Positions 62,407-64,000 of a stretch of DNA of 64,000 nt are shown here, one piece after another. The stretch is taken from NCBI RefSeq assembly GCF_963678635.1, contig NC_087063.1, positions 286,287 to 350,286 of the forward strand, written 5' to 3'. Position 1 is the stretch's first letter. Each line of letters starts with the position of its first letter. The notes beneath the pieces are model-generated. The model was given only the letters and a program-made list of their open reading frames with translations. It did no database searches and was not told the DNA's origin. The stretch comes from Symsagittifera roscoffensis (Eukaryota > Xenacoelomorpha > Acoela > Convolutidae). The translations under genes and the position numbers were made by a program.

Positions 62407-64000
62407 TTACTCCTGCAATCTCTTCGCTTGATTTGGTAAACTCTTCACCTTCGACTCTCGGTTCAAACAGAAGGAATTGTGAAGACTCAGGCTTACATTC
62501 TTCGCCAGGTCTTCCTCTAGTATCGACTCCCTCGCTCTGGTGTTGTTTCTGGATACTCTACTAACTCTTTTCCACCCCGTCGTGATCGCATTTCGATGGG
62601 TCAGCAGAGGTCTCTTGAAGGCCTCTGGTCCTATCTCGGCCTGGAACTGTCGATAATCCTTTTGATATTTCCTCATATGATCCTTCGTTACCATGTATAA
62701 CCAGGACGTTAACGTCGCGCGAAACCAAGGAAAGAACCTTAAGCGGCTCCGTACGTGTCTGACTTCCATTGGTATGGCGAACACCTTGCATGCGGTCTCG
62801 AACAACTCAAGTCTCCTGCTGTAATCTATCGCGTGAATCGACTCTGCCGTTGGCGTCTTCGATTCCCGATACTTTACTATATTTTCTTCAATCCATCGTA
62901 GGGCCAGCATCGTGCTCACCACCAAGATGGTCACCTTTTGCTGATGATCGGGCAGTCCCAACGACCTGATTTCCTCCACATCCCAGATCAGGCAGAGATT
63001 GGCGTGGTCCGGGTACCACACTGTTTGCGCCAGACAGTGGCATGGACAATCCCCATGTGTGAGGTCGATGCTCCTAAGATTGCGTTCTCCCGAGGCTTCT
63101 AGGAGAGGCTCAAGTTCCATCATTTTCTTGTGTATCCGGTCGATCTCTTCCAGGTTTGGAGCACCAACCATGGGTTTCCCGATCACGTTTTGTCTCTCGT
63201 GGTCACTTGTGTTTTCACCCTCCAAACCCAGAAGTTCTTCAGCCCAGATTTCACTCAAGTCGTCCCTCTGTTCTTTCGGCACTGTCCCTCGGATCTTCCT
63301 CAACAGCTTGTGTGAATGATGCGACATCCGAGCCAGTCTTACGCATTTGGGCACTGAGAAGGCTTTGTCTATAATTACCCTTTGGCTGGATACTTCCACC
63401 ATCGCCATGTGTAATGGATAGTGGCTGCCACATAGGTTGGCCATCACTGACCCCACTAAGGCCTTCGCATTTAGAGGCAGACCATAGGCTTCGCTCATGG
63501 GAAATCCCATTTCCGCTTCAAGTCCAACCTTCCAGCTCTTGATGTGTTTCTGGGTCACTTGCAACACCCCGGGCCATGACTCCACGCTCAACGCGGTCAC
63601 CAAGTGGTGTTCTGACTCTAGCCTCTCCAGTGACTGGAGACTGCACATTCTTGAGAAGAATCCCAGAGCTGTTGCTAGGTTCACCGTGGTACTCGCGTAA
63701 CACTCAGCCATTATCTGTATTTCACTCTTCTCCCTTTCGGTAATGTCTTCAAACCAGGTGACTAGGTCTTCTTTCTGGAAGGACTGTATCCTGACGCATG
63801 ACCGTCCATCGCAGGTGTGCTCGCCATTTCCACACGTCGAATCAAGACAACTGCATTTTCTTCACCGACCCTAGTCCACTCGTCGTTTCACTTGACTCCT
63901 TCACCTGAGGCAGGATCAGTCTATGCACTATACTCAATGTCGCCAGATCTTCACCCTCTGCTGGTGCTAGTCTCACTCGCTCCGTGACTTCCTCGATCAG
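62407..64000 (-). pseudogene. Accessory ORF of the second giant family (frame-broken, cut by window edge)
   Basis: The minus-strand frame from about 63831 to 62407 aligns with the C-terminal two thirds of the 55966-58236 protein: NLATALGFFSRMCSLQSL, SVPKCVRLARMSHHSHKLL, LTHGDCPCHCLAQTVWYP, FKRPLLTHRNAITT and SLHNSFCLNRESK. The Cys/His motif (CGNGEHTCDGRSC) is kept. Around 63840 a frame change separates it from the upstream part (about 63840-64000, LIEEVTERVRLAPAEGED), and the rest lies beyond the window. Identity is roughly half by eye, so it is a separate family and not a second copy of the 24.6-kb element. Confidence 0.85.

Overview
This window is a repeat-rich stretch of an invertebrate animal nuclear genome. 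The evidence is a spliced Gemin2 gene, GT-AG introns of roughly 30-90 nt, AT-rich intergenic DNA with poly-A/T tracts, tRNA-derived SINEs, degenerate LINEs, a Ty1/copia relic with the half-tRNA-iMet primer site known from copia, and several Ty3/gypsy elements. I cannot name the species from sequence alone; a flatworm or a nematode would fit. Few host genes are visible: Gemin2 (33920-35073, minus), a membrane-protein exon resembling TMEM209 (15904-16658, minus), an unrecognised coiled-coil gene (13530-15412, minus), some possible exons at 21.3-27.3 kb, and a JmjC/cupin exon at the left edge. Layout: 1-1.75 kb JmjC exon and five copies of a 172-bp tandem repeat; 1.76-8.73 kb an intact minus-strand Ty3/gypsy element whose Gag and Pol lie in three frames, with an in-phase -1 slippery heptamer at each junction, and whose Pol ends in a TARG1/OARD1-like macrodomain; 8.7-30.4 kb gene-poor DNA with LINE and SINE relics, a solo LTR, a compound microsatellite and a 5.5-kb foldback with 1.26-kb inverted arms; 30.8-33.8 kb a copia relic ending in an inverted copy of its own 5' end; 33.9-35.1 kb Gemin2. 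The main feature is a 24.56-kb, apparently young LTR retroelement at 35415-59977. It has two 921-bp LTRs differing at only about three positions that I noticed, a 4-bp ACAT target duplication and a verifiable in-frame empty site in an older transposon. It carries a primer-binding site, a 3-kb leader with at least 15 copies of an AATCCGGAGGGGTC-type motif, gag, a full pol, a macrodomain reading frame reached in the -1 frame at the pol stop, an SGNH/GDSL esterase protein, a 1585-residue protein with a second SGNH-like domain, and a further protein of about 756 residues. A related second family is present as a minus-strand element at 60.9-64 kb and as the solo LTR at 17.8-18.7 kb. The same two additions (a macrodomain after integrase, and a frame break inside gag after the capsid) occur in the small and the giant element, which suggests a shared expression and accessory strategy. 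No envelope-like protein with a signal peptide and fusion or membrane segments was recognised.
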